A stretch of 19,008 nt of DNA. Source: an uncultured Ruminococcus sp. (GTDB lineage: Bacteria; Bacillota; Clostridia; Oscillospirales; Ruminococcaceae). The first letter of the stretch is position 1. The number at the start of each line of letters is the position of its first letter. Position numbers and translations under genes: made by a program. The stretch covers positions 1 to 19,008 of the forward strand of contig USEH01000016.1 of the NCBI GenBank assembly GCA_900553675.1. The letters run 5' to 3'. Of this stretch, positions 6,773 through 15,311 are shown piece after piece. The notes beneath the pieces are model-generated. The model searched no databases and was not told the origin of the DNA. It worked only from the letters and a program-made list of their open reading frames with translations.

Positions 6773-8428
6773 ATGACTGAAAACAATGCTCAAAAGCTGA
6801 TAGAGAAGTACGTGAGGCCTATATACGGCTTTTGCCTGAAACGCTGCAAGACCTTGGAGGACGCCGAGGATTTAGCTCAGGAAACTGCTCTTAAAGCATA
6901 CAGAACACTTATTATCCGCGACGATATAGGCGATCCCGACAGGTTTATCTGGACTATGGCTCATAACGCGCTGAGCAACTATTACCGCGATTTCAGCCGG
7001 AATTCATATGGAATGGTCAACATAGATGAGCTTTCCGAAGTGCTGGCAAGCTCTGAGAATCATCCGATAGATTCTCTTATAGAGGCTGAAACCGTCGCCA
7101 AGCTCAAAAGCGAAATAGCCTACCTTTCAAAGCTGCAAAGGGGAATTGTAATTGCTTATTACTTTGAGGGAAAAAAGCTTGATGACATCGCGCACGGGCT
7201 TGATATCCCGCTGGGAACGGTAAAGTGGCATTTGTTTGAAGCCAAAAAAGATTTGAAACGAGGTATGGAAAAAATGAGAAACACAAGCGATTTAAAATTC
7301 AATCCTATAAAATTCCTTTACGTTGGTACAAGCGGCTGTCCCGGCTCAAAGGGAGCTGACAATAACTTTTTCCGCAGCAGACTTGCGCAGAATATTGCTT
7401 ATTGCGTCTGGAAGGAAGAGAAAACAGTCAATGAAATTGCCGAGGATTTAGGCGTATCGCCTGTATATGTTGAGGAGGAAGCGGAATATCTCGCCGAATA
7501 CGGCTATCTGAAGGAGTGTAAAGGTAAGTACCTTTGCAACATTATCATCGAAGAACCCACAGCCGAGCTTATCAAGCTGCGCGATGATATCTATTCAAAG
7601 GCGGCGAGACTTGTTGCAAACGAGCTTTATGACGAGCTTTCCTCCAGCGACATTCTTAACGATCCCAACATCTGGGGAGGCGTAACCGGAAAAATGAGCT
7701 TTACCGAAGACACTCCGCGTGATAAGAATTATCTTCTCTGGTCGCTGATACCCTATATCGCCGCAAACAGCGGCAAGGAGCTTTACAAGGAGGATATCCG
7801 TTTTGAGGATGTTTCAACTGTCCGCCCGGATGGCGGCAACACCATCTGCATGGCGACAGTCGAAAACGAAAGCGTGAAAGGCGAGTGCGAAAGCGACTGG
7901 TGCGGCATATGCTGGAATGAATCGGATAACCTCACCCTGTGGCAGCTTGATACCAATTTTTCGGAGCATAGAGTAAACGACAGCTATCATTACGATTCCA
8001 TGCGGGTAATCTCGCTTCTCAAAAGAGAATACGAGGACGGCGATCTCAGCCCGGATGAATATGCTTTCTTAAGCCAAAGGGGACTGATTAATGTTCTTAA
8101 TGACGGTGGAAACATTAAAACAGCTTATCGCTGCATCTGGCTTGAGGGTGAAGAAATCGAAAAGAAGCTTTTGGATATCGGGACAAAAATCAAGCAAAAG
8201 CACGCTTCAGAGCTGGAAATGATGAATCACGAGCTTGAAGCCGCATTCACAAAGGATGCCCCCAAGCATCTTGTAAAAATGCAGAAGTATGGTTTGCAGC
8301 ACATCTTCTACTTGAACAGCCAGTTTGTAAGAAGCTGTCTTGATGAACTTATGTCGAGCGGCAGGCTTAAGGCTCCTAAAGAAGAGGAGAAGATTTCTCT
8401 TACTACTGTTATTATAAACCGCAAATAA
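6773..8428 (+). CDS. ECF-family sigma-70 factor with long C-terminal extension
   Basis: Predicted RNA polymerase sigma factor. Numbered from ATG 6773 (551 residues), region 2 spans about 5-80 with DAEDLAQETALKAYR (30-44) and RFIWTMAHNALSNYYRD. Region 4 spans about 105-165 with the helix-turn-helix LDDIAHGLDIPLGTVKWHLFEAKKDLK (136-162). Ordinary ECF factors end about here, at roughly 160-200 residues. This one continues for about 380 more. First comes a second winged-helix-like unit (about 205-258: TVNEIAEDLGVSPVYVEEEAEYLAEYGYL), then a region with a C-x4-C-x2-C cluster (372, 377, 380), then a Lys/Glu-rich helical part (about 460-500) and a final predicted helix-strand stretch. I do not recognise the extension. 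No anti-sigma gene is adjacent, so the extension may hold the control function (inference). The frame extends to 6641, but AAGGAG at 6759-6764 sits 8 nt before ATG 6773 and a terminator occupies the extension. Terminators on both sides make it monocistronic. Confidence 0.85.
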   Translation: MTENNAQKLIEKYVRPIYGFCLKRCKTLEDAEDLAQETALKAYRTLIIRDDIGDPDRFIWTMAHNALSNYYRDFSRNSYGMVNIDELSEVLASSENHPIDSLIEAETVAKLKSEIAYLSKLQRGIVIAYYFEGKKLDDIAHGLDIPLGTVKWHLFEAKKDLKRGMEKMRNTSDLKFNPIKFLYVGTSGCPGSKGADNNFFRSRLAQNIAYCVWKEEKTVNEIAEDLGVSPVYVEEEAEYLAEYGYLKECKGKYLCNIIIEEPTAELIKLRDDIYSKAARLVANELYDELSSSDILNDPNIWGGVTGKMSFTEDTPRDKNYLLWSLIPYIAANSGKELYKEDIRFEDVSTVRPDGGNTICMATVENESVKGECESDWCGICWNESDNLTLWQLDTNFSEHRVNDSYHYDSMRVISLLKREYEDGDLSPDEYAFLSQRGLINVLNDGGNIKTAYRCIWLEGEEIEKKLLDIGTKIKQKHASELEMMNHELEAAFTKDAPKHLVKMQKYGLQHIFYLNSQFVRSCLDELMSSGRLKAPKEEEKISLTTVIINRK

Positions 8429-8439
8429 TCGCAAATAGC

Positions 8440-8484
8440 AAAATCCGATTCGTGCAATATATAGGCACGGGTCGGATTTTTGTT
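8440..8484 (+). terminator. Intrinsic terminator after the sigma-factor gene
   Basis: AAAATCCGATTCGTGC (8440-8455) pairs with GCACGGGTCGGATTTT (8465-8480): a 16-bp stem with two G-U pairs and a 9-nt loop, ending in a T-rich tail. It begins 12 nt after the sigma-factor stop. It also overlaps the start of the spurious upstream extension of the marR frame. Confidence 0.9.
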
Positions 8485-8517
8485 AAAAAAATATAAATTT
8501 TTGTTATACCCCCTTGA

Positions 8518-8547
8518 CTTACAGACTGTTTTGTGCCAAACTATAAT
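8518..8547 (+). promoter_or_regulatory. Promoter of the marR-esterase operon
   Basis: TATAAT at 8542-8547 with CTTACA (4/6 to TTGACA) at 8518-8523 and an 18-nt spacer. Transcription would start near 8554, giving a leader of about 31 nt. The eye-catching TTGACT at 8514-8519 would need a 22-nt spacer, so it is less likely to be the -35. Confidence 0.6.
8528..8541 (+). promoter_or_regulatory. Candidate MarR operator in the promoter spacer
   Basis: GTTTTGTGCCAAAC is an imperfect palindrome (10 of 14 positions symmetric; outer arms GTTT/AAAC) lying between the -35 and -10 elements and touching TATAAT. MarR-family proteins usually bind short palindromes over their own promoter, so autorepression here is plausible. 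A repeated AATTAG (8545-8550 and 8557-8562) just downstream is an alternative site. Confidence 0.35.
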
Positions 8548-8584
8548 TAGTATTCAAATTAGACAAGGAAAGGAATTAACAACC

Positions 8585-9025
8585 ATGCCAGAAATCAAAA
8601 AACTACATAAGGCACTGATTTACAGCTCTGCCGCACATAGAAAAGTCTGCCGAAGCGAATTCCAGAAGCTGAATCTTTCGGAGGGACAGCCAAAGGTTTT
8701 GGAGGCGTTGTCGGAAAAGGAAGGCTATCTGCAAAAGGATCTGGCTGCAAGATGCCATGTCGAGCCTGCCACCATGACAATAATCCTTACCAACATGGAG
8801 AAAATGGGATATATCCGCAGAGAAACGGCTCACGTTTCGGGCGGAAAGCGCGCTTTTGCCGTGTATCTCACCGACGCCGGAAGGGAAGCTGCCGCTTTGG
8901 TCGAGAAAATTGTGTGCGATGTTGAACAAATCAGTCTCGAAGGATTTTCTCAAGAGGAAAAAATGCAGCTTTTGGATTATCTAAAAAGGCTTGGCGATAA
9001 CCTTGCTGCCACTTTGAATAAATAA
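8585..9025 (+). CDS. MarR-family transcriptional regulator
   Basis: Dimeric winged-helix DNA-binding protein of 146 residues, the normal MarR size. The recognition region is YLQKDLAARCHVEPATMTIILTNMEKMGYIRRE (48-80), followed by the wing GGKRAFAVYLTDAG (87-99, a variant of the DRR...V.LT wing). Helices at both ends would form the dimer interface. Cysteines lie at 22, 57 and 111, but the pattern does not clearly match the OhrR sensing cysteine. The open frame reaches back to 8480, through the preceding terminator and promoter. ATG 8585 has AAAGGA (8569-8574) 10 nt upstream and gives the expected length. The esterase gene follows after 21 nt and is surely co-transcribed, so the ligand may be related to the esterase's substrate or product. 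That is inference. Confidence 0.88.
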   Translation: MPEIKKLHKALIYSSAAHRKVCRSEFQKLNLSEGQPKVLEALSEKEGYLQKDLAARCHVEPATMTIILTNMEKMGYIRRETAHVSGGKRAFAVYLTDAGREAAALVEKIVCDVEQISLEGFSQEEKMQLLDYLKRLGDNLAATLNK

Positions 9026-10006
<981 letters not shown>

Positions 10007-10020
10007 TTTAGTCAGAAACA

Positions 10021-10065
10021 ATCGGTGCAAAACCACTGTATTAAGGTTTTGCACCGATATTTTTT
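10021..10065 (+). terminator. Intrinsic terminator between convergent esterase and ATPase genes
   Basis: ATCGGTGCAAAACC (10021-10034) and GGTTTTGCACCGAT (10045-10058) form a perfect 14-bp stem with a 10-nt loop, followed by a T6 run at 10060-10065. It ends the marR-esterase transcript. The leftward ATPase transcript also meets it about 20 nt after its stop; the T-tract on that side (TTGTTTCTG) is weaker, so it may act in both directions. Confidence 0.92.
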
Positions 10066-10083
10066 GTTTATGTGAGCAGCGCT

Positions 10084-12636
10084 CTAATCTTTTGAACGGT
10101 TTTTCCTGAAAATCAGCATCAGCAGTCCTGATACTATCGGAACAGCTGCGGCAAAAATCAGCGACCATGCCATTTCAGCTGGGCAGAGCGGAATCGTCTC
10201 CATAACAATCGAAGCCTGCGGAAGGTATATGCACAATGCCGTTACTGCGGCAGATACAATTACCGCAAGCAGAAGCCACAGATTTTTAAAAGGATTCATT
10301 CTGAATATCGAAACATACTCACTTCTACATTCAAAAACGTGTATCAGCTGACTTGCAATCAGCGTTACCAAAGCGCAGGTGCGGGCAGTTGAAAGGTCAG
10401 TTCCTATGTACATCAGCGAATAAGCAAAGCACCCCAATGTGCATATTCCGATAAGTATTCCGCGTATGATGATTTTGTGCAAGAGACCGCCGCTGAAAAA
10501 GTCTCCCGAAAATCTCTGTGGCTTCATTTCCATTACCGCCTTTTCTGTCTTTTCCATTCCCAAGGCGATAGCCGGAAGACCATCAGTGACAAGATTTACA
10601 AGAAGAATCTGAGTGGGAAGAAGTATCACCGGCATACCAAGAATGATGGATAAAAACATAACCATAACCTCGCCGATGTTGCAGGATATAAGATATCTGA
10701 CAAATTTGCGTATGTTTGAATAAACCGTCCTGCCTTGTCTGACAGCTTCGCAGAGGGTGGAAAAGTCATCGTCAAGCAGTATAATGTCAGCCGCTTGCTT
10801 GCAGGCGTCGGTTCCCGATTTGCCCATTGCAACGCCGATGTTTGCCTCCTTGACGGCAGGGGCGTCGTTTACACCGTCTCCGGTCATTGCGACAATGTTG
10901 CCCTTTCTTTTGAATGCCGATACAATTCTAAGCTTATCCTTTGGGTCGACCCGCGAAAATACGCTTACTCTTGAAATAACAGCGTCAAGCTCTTTGTCGG
11001 ATAGCTTATCCAGCTCGTCTTTTGAAAGGCTTATGCCGCCCATTCGCAGTATGCCTATCTCGCGCGCGATAGCTTCGGCAGTCAGCCTGTGATCTCCTGT
11101 TATCATGACTGTTTTTATGCCTGCGCGTCTGAGCTCTGCAACCGAACGTTTTGCTTCCTTTCGCGGAGCGTCTATCATTCCCATAAGACCTATAAATACC
11201 TTGCCATCGCTTCCACGCGACAGCGAAAACGCCATAACCCTGAGTGCTTTTGAGGCATAGCCCTCGGCGATGTCCATAAGCCTTTTTTTATCCAGAGACG
11301 ACAGCAGCACAACTCCGTCGTCGGTAAGCGCATACCTGCACTGACCGATAATAACGTCCGGTGCGCCCTTGGTGTAAACGGCTTCGCCCTTAGTTGATAC
11401 GACCGATACGCTCATCTGCTTGGTTTCGCTTTCAAAGGGAATCTCGCTGATTCTGCGGTATGTTTCTCTTATATTAGATACGCTCATGCCCGCCTTTTCG
11501 CAGGCAATAAGCAGTGCCGCTTCGGTAGGGTCGCCGTCGGAACGGCATTCTGAGTTTTCTATTGCTATGCTTGCGTTGTTGCATAACGCTCCGCATATCA
11601 TAAGCTCACTTAATGCCTCCGATTTTTTATGCGGAGATACCACTCCTGTAATGCTCTGACCCGAACCGCTTACGGTATATTCGCATCCGCCGGCGTAAAG
11701 CCTTGTAACAGTCATCTTGTTTTCTGTAAGAGTGCCTGTTTTATCGGTGCAGATAACCGTTGTGCATCCAAGCGTTTCAACCGAGTGTAGCTTGTGAACA
11801 AGAGCGTTCTTTTTGAGCATACGACGCACAGCCAGCGCAAGCGCGATTGTGACAGTTGCCGGAAGTCCCTCCGGTATAGCGGCAATAGCAATGGTTATTC
11901 CGGTCATGAGCATATCAAAGACCGGTTCGCCTCTTATAATTCCCGCAAGAGCAACCACAAAGCACACGCTGAGACAGATTATGCAGAGTGATTTGCCCAG
12001 AGCCGAAAGCTTTTTCTGCAAGGGAGTTTCGTCCTTGCCGGCTTGGTCTATAAGGGCAGACATCTGACCCATTTTTGTATTCATTCCGGTTTGTGTGCAT
12101 TTTACGGTGGCGTTTCCGCGCGTAACCGAGGTTCCCATGTAAACGCTTCCGCTTTTCTTTCTGACAGCCTCAGATTCGCCGGTGAGTATGGCTTCGTCGC
12201 ACCATAGACCGTTTTCGCTTACCACGCTTCCGTCGCAGGGAATTCTGTCTCCGGCTTCTATCACTATAACATCGTCCGGCACCAGTAGTGAAGCGTCAAT
12301 GCTCCTTTTAACGCCGTTTCGTATGACTCTTGCGGTGGGGGACGTTAGCTTTTCAAGAGCTTCCATTGTCTTTTCGGTTCTGTATTCCTGAATAAAGCCC
12401 AGAATCGCGTCGAGCAGAACTATAATGATGATTGTAACGGCGTCGTAGATTTCGCCCATTGCCGCCGAAATTATTGTTGCGCCAAGCAGTATAAGAACCA
12501 TGATGTCCTTGAACTGGTCGAAAAAGATTTTAGCCGCGCTCTGTTTTTTGCTTCCTGTCAGAATGTTTTTGCCATAGTCTTTCAAACGGTCGTTTGCTTC
12601 CGCCTCTGTAAGTCCTTTTCCTGGATATTCCTGCAT
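10084..12636 (-). CDS. P-type Ca2+-transporting ATPase (PMCA/SERCA-like, type II)
   Basis: Membrane pump that uses ATP to expel Ca2+ through a phospho-aspartate intermediate. Numbered from ATG 12636 (850 residues): TGES actuator motif (152-155), M4 PEGLP (255-259), phosphorylation site CTDKTGTLTE (Asp298), nucleotide-binding KGAPD (about 423-427), MITGDHRLTA, and hinge TGDGVNDAP (585-593). There are about ten membrane helices. Ion ligands match calcium pumps: Glu in PEGLP, Asn653 and Glu656 in M5 (SCNIGEV), Asn681 and Asp685 in M6 (NLVTDGLPA). The M8 segment near LVTLIASQLIH lacks the SERCA Glu, suggesting a single-site, PMCA-like pump (inference). ATG 12636 is preferred over 12666: AGGGAG precedes it by 7 nt. 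The longer start lies in a tandem GTGTGAAA repeat (12649-12664) and has no SD. A strong terminator separates it from the upstream ribose-phosphate pyrophosphokinase gene. Confidence 0.95.
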   Translation of the reverse strand: MQEYPGKGLTEAEANDRLKDYGKNILTGSKKQSAAKIFFDQFKDIMVLILLGATIISAAMGEIYDAVTIIIIVLLDAILGFIQEYRTEKTMEALEKLTSPTARVIRNGVKRSIDASLLVPDDVIVIEAGDRIPCDGSVVSENGLWCDEAILTGESEAVRKKSGSVYMGTSVTRGNATVKCTQTGMNTKMGQMSALIDQAGKDETPLQKKLSALGKSLCIICLSVCFVVALAGIIRGEPVFDMLMTGITIAIAAIPEGLPATVTIALALAVRRMLKKNALVHKLHSVETLGCTTVICTDKTGTLTENKMTVTRLYAGGCEYTVSGSGQSITGVVSPHKKSEALSELMICGALCNNASIAIENSECRSDGDPTEAALLIACEKAGMSVSNIRETYRRISEIPFESETKQMSVSVVSTKGEAVYTKGAPDVIIGQCRYALTDDGVVLLSSLDKKRLMDIAEGYASKALRVMAFSLSRGSDGKVFIGLMGMIDAPRKEAKRSVAELRRAGIKTVMITGDHRLTAEAIAREIGILRMGGISLSKDELDKLSDKELDAVISRVSVFSRVDPKDKLRIVSAFKRKGNIVAMTGDGVNDAPAVKEANIGVAMGKSGTDACKQAADIILLDDDFSTLCEAVRQGRTVYSNIRKFVRYLISCNIGEVMVMFLSIILGMPVILLPTQILLVNLVTDGLPAIALGMEKTEKAVMEMKPQRFSGDFFSGGLLHKIIIRGILIGICTLGCFAYSLMYIGTDLSTARTCALVTLIASQLIHVFECRSEYVSIFRMNPFKNLWLLLAVIVSAAVTALCIYLPQASIVMETIPLCPAEMAWSLIFAAAVPIVSGLLMLIFRKNRSKD

Positions 12637-12747
12637 AATAAATCTCCCTTTCACACTTTCACACATCTGAGCTTGACCTTGCTTCTAAGATGAATGTATG
12701 AAGGGGAGCGCCTTTTTATTCCTGATGATATCTTCTGTCTGAACCGC

Positions 12748-12789
12748 AAAAAAATTGCCGCGAAATCATCGGTTTGATTTCGCGGCAAT
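12748..12789 (-). terminator. Intrinsic terminator of the prs transcript
   Basis: 12754-12768 and 12775-12789 form a perfect 15-bp stem (arm ATTGCCGCGAAATCA) with a 6-nt loop. Read leftward it is followed by seven T (12754-12748; the first is also the last base of the stem). It lies 67 nt after the prs stop, between that gene and the ATPase gene. The rest of 12667-12855 shows no clear gene or promoter. Confidence 0.93.
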
Positions 12790-12855
12790 AACAGTTCGAT
12801 TAATAAGCAGAAAATGTGAATAGTATCAAGCCGATGGGTATATCGCCGAACGCAA

Positions 12856-14013
12856 TCAATTTCTGCCTGCGTGATGTGCGCTTAAAAGCGCCTTGATTTT
12901 TTCGTGAGGGTCAAGAATTTCGCTTACAGACATATCGTGGTTCAGCGCGGCTACAAAGTAGGAAACGTACTTTGAGCAGTCAACTATGTGGAACCACTCT
13001 TTATTCTTAAGCTCGTCCGGAATGTAGGTAAGGTTGGTACCGAAAACGCCGTCGATAACACCGTCTGCATATGCTTTGTCGAGCTTTTCAAAGCCGGCAG
13101 TAAATAAGCCATATGTAGCATAGGCTATAATCTTTCTTGCCTTGCGCTTTTTAAGCTCATAAGCAATATCGAGCATAGACTCGCCGGAGGAAATAAGGTC
13201 GTCCGCGATGAATATGTCCATTCCCGTAACGTCGTTGCCAAGATATTCATGGGCAACTATCGGATTTCTGCCGTTTACAACAGTAGAATAGTCGCGCCTT
13301 TTGTAGAACATACCAAGATCAACCTCAAGGGCGGAAGCGTAATACATATTTCTTCCCATTGCTCCTTCGTCGGGAGATACCACCATAAAATGCTCTTTGT
13401 CGATTTCAAGGTCGTCAAACGCCTTGAACAAAGCCTTCAGCACCTGATAAGAGGGGATGATATTGTCAAAGCCCATCAGCGGAACCGCATTCTGAACTCT
13501 GGGGTCGTGTGCGTCAAAGGTCAAAAGGTTTGAAACACCTATCGACTGAAGCTCCTGAAGCATCATTGCGCAGTCAAGCGACTCGCGGTAGTTTCTTCTG
13601 TGCTGACGTCCGCCGTAAAGCATCGGCATAATAACGTTTATGCGGTGAGCTTTACCTCCTGCTGCCTGAATTATCCTTTTAAGATCCTGATAGTGATCAT
13701 CCGGCGACATATGGTTGGTATGCCCGAAAAGAGGGTATGTGCAGGAATAGTTGCCGGTGTCGCAGACTATGAACAAATCATAGCCGCGGATGGTTCTGGA
13801 AATCAGAGCCTTAGCATCTCCCGACTGGAATCTGGGGCAGCTGCAAGGAACCAAGAAGGTATCAACATCCTGACCGGACTGCTTAGCCCATGTTACAAGG
13901 TAATCGTTGATCCTTTCTCCAAGCTCCTTGGCGCCATCCATAGCAATGATTCCAAGTGGTGCAACGCTGAGTGCAGGATTAAATACCTGTGCGGTTTGTT
14001 TCAGCTTTGACAT
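12856..14013 (-). CDS. prs: Ribose-phosphate pyrophosphokinase, divergent long form
   Basis: Makes PRPP from ribose 5-phosphate and ATP, for purine, pyrimidine, His, Trp and NAD synthesis. The 385-residue protein is longer than classical Prs (about 315). It has an extended N terminus and altered motifs. IMPMLYGGRQHRR (128-140) stands where usual Prs has the Y.RQD(R/K) ATP motif. FDAHDPRVQNAVP (166-178) replaces the D.H..Q.QGFF region, and the PRPP loop is DIFIADDLISSGES (266-279) rather than DD.IDTAGT. MVVSPDEGAMGR (210-221) matches the conserved VSPD.GG..R strand. These features fit a divergent Prs type seen in Clostridia, so PRPP synthase activity is likely but rests on motifs. GGAGG lies just before ATG 14013. 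It is 41 bp downstream of potD on the same strand with no clear terminator between, so read-through from the pot operon is possible. A strong terminator follows. Confidence 0.88.
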   Translation of the reverse strand: MSKLKQTAQVFNPALSVAPLGIIAMDGAKELGERINDYLVTWAKQSGQDVDTFLVPCSCPRFQSGDAKALISRTIRGYDLFIVCDTGNYSCTYPLFGHTNHMSPDDHYQDLKRIIQAAGGKAHRINVIMPMLYGGRQHRRNYRESLDCAMMLQELQSIGVSNLLTFDAHDPRVQNAVPLMGFDNIIPSYQVLKALFKAFDDLEIDKEHFMVVSPDEGAMGRNMYYASALEVDLGMFYKRRDYSTVVNGRNPIVAHEYLGNDVTGMDIFIADDLISSGESMLDIAYELKKRKARKIIAYATYGLFTAGFEKLDKAYADGVIDGVFGTNLTYIPDELKNKEWFHIVDCSKYVSYFVAALNHDMSVSEILDPHEKIKALLSAHHAGRN

Positions 14014-14054
14014 TTTTTATCAATCCTCCAAATTTATTTTTTCAGATATCATTA

Positions 14055-15311
14055 TTAAAGATGATCCGAGCGCTTTTTGCGCGCTCTGTGAACGTTAACA
14101 AATATTGTCGCCGCTATAAGACATATCAAGAATATCGGCACAAGCCAAGGGTTTGAATTGCCGATTTTCAGCTGGTTCCAAAGGTTTTGCATCTGAGCGT
14201 TAGCCTCGTCCGAAAGATTTACAAATATTTCGGTGTGGTTTACAAGATAGTCATCCGAGGGGTATTGCAGTTCGTTGTTTCTGACCTCTTCGTCTAAAAG
14301 CTCGTATGCAGCCTGATTGGGGGTGGAATAGCCGGTGTACTCGCAGTTTGCAAGCGCAACCTCCGGCTCGCACAGGAAGTTTATATACATTTCCGCGGCT
14401 TCCTTGTTTTCGGCAGTCTTCGGGATGCATATTGCGTCTACAAACTGGTTTGTGCCCTCTTGGGGGATGCAGTAGGTAAGGTCAGAGTTGTCGTCCATCA
14501 TGGTAACAGCGTCGCCGGCGTAGTAGGGAGCTATTGCCGCAGAGCCGCCCTCCATCTTGTCGAAGATTTCGTCCATGACGTAGCCCTGAACAACCTCCTT
14601 CTGCTCTTTAAGAAGCAGCATAGCTTGTTCAAGCTCCTTGGGGTCTTCGGTGTTCTGAGAATATCCAAGATAGGTCAGAGCCACTCCGAAAGCGTCGCGA
14701 GGGTTGTTGAACATAAGGATATTGTTGGCATACTTTTCATCCCACAGCGAAGCCCACGAGGTTATCTCCTCATCAACCATCGTCTGATTGTAGATGATAA
14801 CAACCATTCCCCAAAGATAGGGGACTGTATAAAGATTCTCCGGGTCATACTCCGGCGATACAAAGGTAGGCATTATGTTTGCAAAGTTGGGAATGTTGTT
14901 GTAATCCAGCTTTTGAAGCATATCCTCCTTTATCATTTTGGAAATCATATAGTCGCTCGGAACAACAATGTCGTATGCTGCACCGCCCGAAAGAAGCTTA
15001 GAATACAGAGTTTCATTGCTGACAAAGGTGGTATAGTTGACCTTTACGCCGGTAAGCCGCTCGAATGCCTTGTTAACGTCAAGCATTTCCGGCTCGGCTA
15101 TAGACATGTATTCGCCCCAGTTGGCAACGTTTATAGTTATATTCTGCCCCTTGAACTTGGAGTAATCGTAGTCTGAAAGAAGCTCGGGGTCGAGATTTGA
15201 ATATGAGCCTATAACGCTGTCAACGTCTTCTTCCTCGGTACTGCCACAGGCTGCGAACATCATAACTGCAAGCGCAGCAGCAATAAGCATGGCAAAGAGT
15301 TTTTTAATCAT
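14055..15311 (-). CDS. potD: Polyamine-binding lipoprotein PotD with extra C-terminal membrane helix
   Basis: Extracytoplasmic substrate-binding protein of the spermidine/putrescine ABC importer. The 418-residue protein has a lipoprotein signal peptide with lipobox FAAC (Cys22). Then comes a PotD-like body with INVANWGEYM, the AYDIVVPSDYMISKMI hinge region, LYTVPYLWGMVVIIYN and AIAPYYAGDA. The last about 30 residues are atypical: after NPW there is a hydrophobic segment (about 389-407) followed by the basic RARKKR tail, which predicts a second membrane anchor with a cytosolic C terminus. Ordinary PotD ends without this. Its ATG overlaps the potC stop by 4 bp (ATGA), so translation is coupled. 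Exact polyamine specificity cannot be read from the sequence. Confidence 0.92.
   Translation of the reverse strand: MIKKLFAMLIAAALAVMMFAACGSTEEEDVDSVIGSYSNLDPELLSDYDYSKFKGQNITINVANWGEYMSIAEPEMLDVNKAFERLTGVKVNYTTFVSNETLYSKLLSGGAAYDIVVPSDYMISKMIKEDMLQKLDYNNIPNFANIMPTFVSPEYDPENLYTVPYLWGMVVIIYNQTMVDEEITSWASLWDEKYANNILMFNNPRDAFGVALTYLGYSQNTEDPKELEQAMLLLKEQKEVVQGYVMDEIFDKMEGGSAAIAPYYAGDAVTMMDDNSDLTYCIPQEGTNQFVDAICIPKTAENKEAAEMYINFLCEPEVALANCEYTGYSTPNQAAYELLDEEVRNNELQYPSDDYLVNHTEIFVNLSDEANAQMQNLWNQLKIGNSNPWLVPIFLICLIAATIFVNVHRARKKRSDHL

Noticed and set aside
8514-8519. TTGACT as -35 of the marR promoter
   Set aside because: The spacer to TATAAT would be 22 nt, longer even than MerR-type promoters; CTTACA at 8518 with 18 nt fits better.
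8480-8584. 35-residue N-terminal extension of the MarR protein
   Set aside because: It begins in a terminator tail and covers the promoter. ATG 8585 gives the normal MarR length.
12649-12664. Tandem 8-bp repeat (GTGTGAAA twice on the minus strand) before the ATPase gene
   Set aside because: Two copies only, directly upstream of the SD. It may be chance; noted only because it creates the false upstream ATG.
14460-15176. 238-codon plus-strand ORF opposite potD
   Set aside because: Antisense to a well-supported gene. The product is a His/Val-rich string without domain motifs and no SD is seen.
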